A stretch of DNA of 64,000 bases. Origin: Neorhizobium huautlense. GTDB taxonomy: Bacteria; Pseudomonadota; Alphaproteobacteria; Rhizobiales; Rhizobiaceae. Positions 62,593 to 64,000 of the stretch are shown here, piece by piece. Under the pieces are notes generated by a model that worked only from the letters and a program-made list of their open reading frames with translations, ran no database searches and was not told where the DNA came from. Made by a program: the position numbers and the translations under genes. The number at the start of each line of letters is the position of its first letter. The stretch's first letter is position 1. The DNA lies in assembly GCF_030811685.1 (NCBI RefSeq), contig NZ_JAUSRF010000007.1:182077-246076 (forward strand). The letters are read 5' to 3'.

Positions 62593-63352
62593 GACCCATC
62601 GTCCCTCCAATTTTCAGGAGAGACTTGGGTTTTCAATCTGCCTTATGCGGCCTGTTTTTCCATAGCCATTTTCATTGCAAATTCACTGGGTGTGATGTTG
62701 CCCAGCGAAGAATGCGGTCTGTTCCGATTGTAGTCCTCCTTCCATGCCGCGATCTCCGTCCTGGCCTGTGTCAGTGACGAGAACAGTGTTTCGTTGAGCA
62801 TTCGCCACGGAAGCTGCCGTTGAAGCTTTCTACGAAGCCGTTCTGCATAGGCTTGCCCGGTGCGATATAATGCCATTCGACGTGAGTTTTTTGGCACCAT
62901 TCCAGAACGGCCATACTGGTCATCTCCGTGCCATTGTCGGAAACAATCGTGCGTGGCGTCCCTCGTTGGGCGATGATGGCATCAAGCTCCCGCGTAAGCC
63001 GCCGACCTGAGAGCGACGTGTCGGCGACCGGCGCCAGGCATTCGCGGGTGAAGTCGTCGACGACGGTCAGGAACCGAAAGCGACGACCATCTGTGAAAGC
63101 GTCGCTGACGAAATCCAAGCTCCATCGCTCGTTGGCACGCGAGGGCAGCGCCAGAGGGCGTCTCGTTCCCAAAGCCCGTTTGCGCCCACCACGTTTGCGC
63201 ACCGTCAGCTTCTCTTCGCGATAGAGACGCCGCAAGCTTTCAGGTTCATGATGATGCCCTGCCGACCCAGCATGACGTGGATGCGGCGATAGCCGAAACG
63301 ACGGCGCTCGGACGCCACCAGCTTCATGGCCTCACGGATATTGACCTGCCAC
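62590..63352 (-). mobile_element. Degenerate IS3-family element (truncated by a second IS)
   Basis: The left end begins TGAGACCCATCGTCCC, with a TGA typical of IS3 ends, 53 nt from the transposase stop. It contains only the 3' part of orfB, on the minus strand. The right boundary is where the second IS starts; its 5' half (orfA and the start of orfB) should lie beyond that second element, outside the window. Confidence 0.82.
62643..63350 (-). pseudogene. IS3-family OrfB transposase, broken by two frameshifts
   Basis: The pieces read in order from right to left. First: [20 protein letters not shown], then [14 protein letters not shown]. After a frameshift near 63235: [20 protein letters not shown], with [34 protein letters not shown] and the DDE elements, ending [20 protein letters not shown]. 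After a second frameshift near 62800, where one C is missing: [19 protein letters not shown], then YNRNRPHSSLGNITPSEF. The DDE catalytic residues are present but split among frames, so the gene is dead unless the indels are sequencing errors. Confidence 0.85.
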
Positions 63353-63403
63353 TGAGAATTTCCTCCAGATTGGATTAGAGTCCGGCTCATCGCGGACGGA
63401 CTT

Positions 63404-63622
63404 ATGAAGAAGCAGAGATTTACGGAAGAGCAGATTATCGGGGTGCTGAAGGAGCAAGAGGCTGGCGTTAAGGCGGCTGATCTTTGCCGCAAGCACGGGA
63501 TTTCCGAGGCGACCTTTTATAATTGGAAGGCCAAATATGGCGGCATGGAAGTGTCAGAGGCCAAACGTTTGAAGGCGCTTGAGGACGAGAATGCCAAGTT
63601 GAAGAAGTTGCTCGCCGAGTAG
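63404..63622 (+). CDS. IS3-family OrfA (helix-turn-helix), apparently shortened by an amber codon
   Basis: 72 residues: MKKQRFTEEQIIGVLKEQEA, GVKAADLCRKHGISEATFYN, then WKAKYGGMEVSEAKRLKALE, DENAKLKKLLAE. This is the normal OrfA HTH and leucine zipper. The next codons are TAG ATG CTG GAC: relatives usually read Gln (CAG) there and continue to a KKW end, from memory. So a C-to-T change may have truncated OrfA. The frame then reopens and runs to the A-rich slip site at 63660. Confidence 0.85.
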   Translation: MKKQRFTEEQIIGVLKEQEAGVKAADLCRKHGISEATFYNWKAKYGGMEVSEAKRLKALEDENAKLKKLLAE

Positions 63623-63666
63623 ATGCTGGACGTTGCCGCTCTTCGGGGGGGCTTCTCGGAAAAAAA

Positions 63667-64000
63667 ATGGTAGGCCCTGCCGCGAAGCGTGAAGCTGTCA
63701 CGCATCTGAAGGCCATCATGGGCCTCTCGGAACGGCGGGCCTGCCAGATCATATCCGCAGACCGAAAGACGATCCGCTATCGATCCTCTCTACCGCCTGA
63801 GGTCGAGTTGCGAGAGAAGTTGCGCGATCTGGCCAACGAGCGACGACGGTTCGACTACCGACGGCTGTTCATTTTGCTTCGGCGAGACGGAGAGTCTTCT
63901 AGGGTCAATCGCATCTATAGGCTATATCGCGAGGAAGGTCTTTCCGTGCGCAAGCGGAAAGCCAGGCGTCGTGCTGTTGGCACCCGTGCCCCGATCCTCG
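63667..64000 (+). CDS. IS3-family OrfB transposase, N-terminal part (open at the right edge)
   Basis: From ATG 63667, 111 codons remain open to the edge: MVGPAAKREAVTHLKAIMGL, SERRACQIISADRKTIRYRS, ANERRRFDYRRLFILLRRDG, NRIYRLYREEGLSVRKRKAR. This is the HTH_21 region of OrfB. It lies in the -1 frame relative to OrfA, joined by a run of eight A (63660-63667) that would serve as the programmed frameshift site. RFDYRR replaces the usual RFGYRR. Catalytic DDE part is outside the window. Confidence 0.8.
   Translation, partial: MVGPAAKREAVTHLKAIMGLSERRACQIISADRKTIRYRSSLPPEVELREKLRDLANERRRFDYRRLFILLRRDGESSRVNRIYRLYREEGLSVRKRKARRRAVGTRAPIL

Larger units (their letters stand above)
63353..64000 (+). 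mobile_element. Second IS3-family element (IS407-like), right end outside the window
   Basis: It begins TGAGAATTTCCTCCAG, right at the end of the first IS, and has orfA on the plus strand 51 nt in. The start, orfA and the first 111 codons of orfB are present. It is inserted into the first IS, giving a nested arrangement. The other end is not in the window. Confidence 0.85.

Overview
This window looks like chromosomal DNA of a Rhizobiaceae member, most probably in the Agrobacterium/Rhizobium group. The evidence is the high GC content, the gene order DUF2948-hisD-UPF0262-phosphatase-infA-maf-yacG beside tRNA-Phe, a long PodJ-like polarity protein with Sel1 repeats, an OpgC cyclic-glucan succinyltransferase homologue, rhizobial exopolysaccharide-type genes, and alphaproteobacterial palindromic repeats. 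Genus is inferred from remembered gene order and protein families; no search was run.

Layout. 1-7.6 kb (mostly minus strand): the N-terminus of a PAS protein, tRNA-Phe(GAA), then a housekeeping run (yacG, maf, infA, LMW phosphatase, UPF0262, hisD, DUF2948), an SDR oxidoreductase, murA and a small charged protein. 7.7-17.1 kb: tRNA-Thr(GGT), a small His-rich secreted protein, and an exopolysaccharide export cluster (membrane protein, Wzc/ExoP-like copolymerase-kinase, Wza/ExoF-like outer-membrane lipoprotein, PPP-type phosphatase, ExoY-like sugar transferase), then an aminotransferase and mscL. 17.3-29.8 kb (plus strand): a transporter-fused hybrid histidine kinase, opgC, a CidA/LrgA-LrgB pair, a PLP lyase, a DEAD-box helicase with a structured leader, a CHASE4-GGDEF-EAL protein and a GIY-YIG nuclease beside an inverted pair of palindromes. 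30.2-36 kb (minus): a beta-oxidation group (fadJ, fadA, AbrB-type protein, acyl-CoA dehydrogenase) with a LiuR-type operator. 36.5-42.6 kb: podJ, then a TauE/SafE permease with its TIGR02186 partner. 42.7-47.2 kb: an AT-rich orphan gene, DUF4394, ECF sigma/anti-sigma, a HxlR regulator divergent from a RibD/DHFR-type reductase, and UspA. 47.2-56.7 kb: the pdeM-Lhr-like DNA repair pair, tandem YitT proteins, a TPR methyltransferase, DUF6460, a CAP-domain lipoprotein, a MATE pump, pyrD and DUF952. 56.8-62.2 kb: a small exported protein, a LuxR-type response regulator, a LexA-like S24 regulator, a solute-binding protein divergent from a GT2 glycosyltransferase, and a 53-residue membrane protein.

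The right end is a mobile-element wreck. An acyltransferase-3 gene is cut after 37 codons by a degenerate IS3-family element, which is itself cut by a second IS3-family element on the opposite strand that runs off the window.

The main themes are cell envelope and surface polysaccharide (export cluster, opgC, murA, GT2), c-di-GMP and polarity (GGDEF-EAL, PodJ), stress regulation and fatty-acid degradation. No CRISPR array, prophage or complete known defence locus was seen. The least explained signals are the hairpin/mini-ORF leader of the DEAD helicase, the inverted palindrome pair next to the GIY-YIG gene (the same architecture recurs at 47.9 kb), the AT-rich orphan at 42.7 kb, and the inverted repeat between DUF4394 and the sigma factor.
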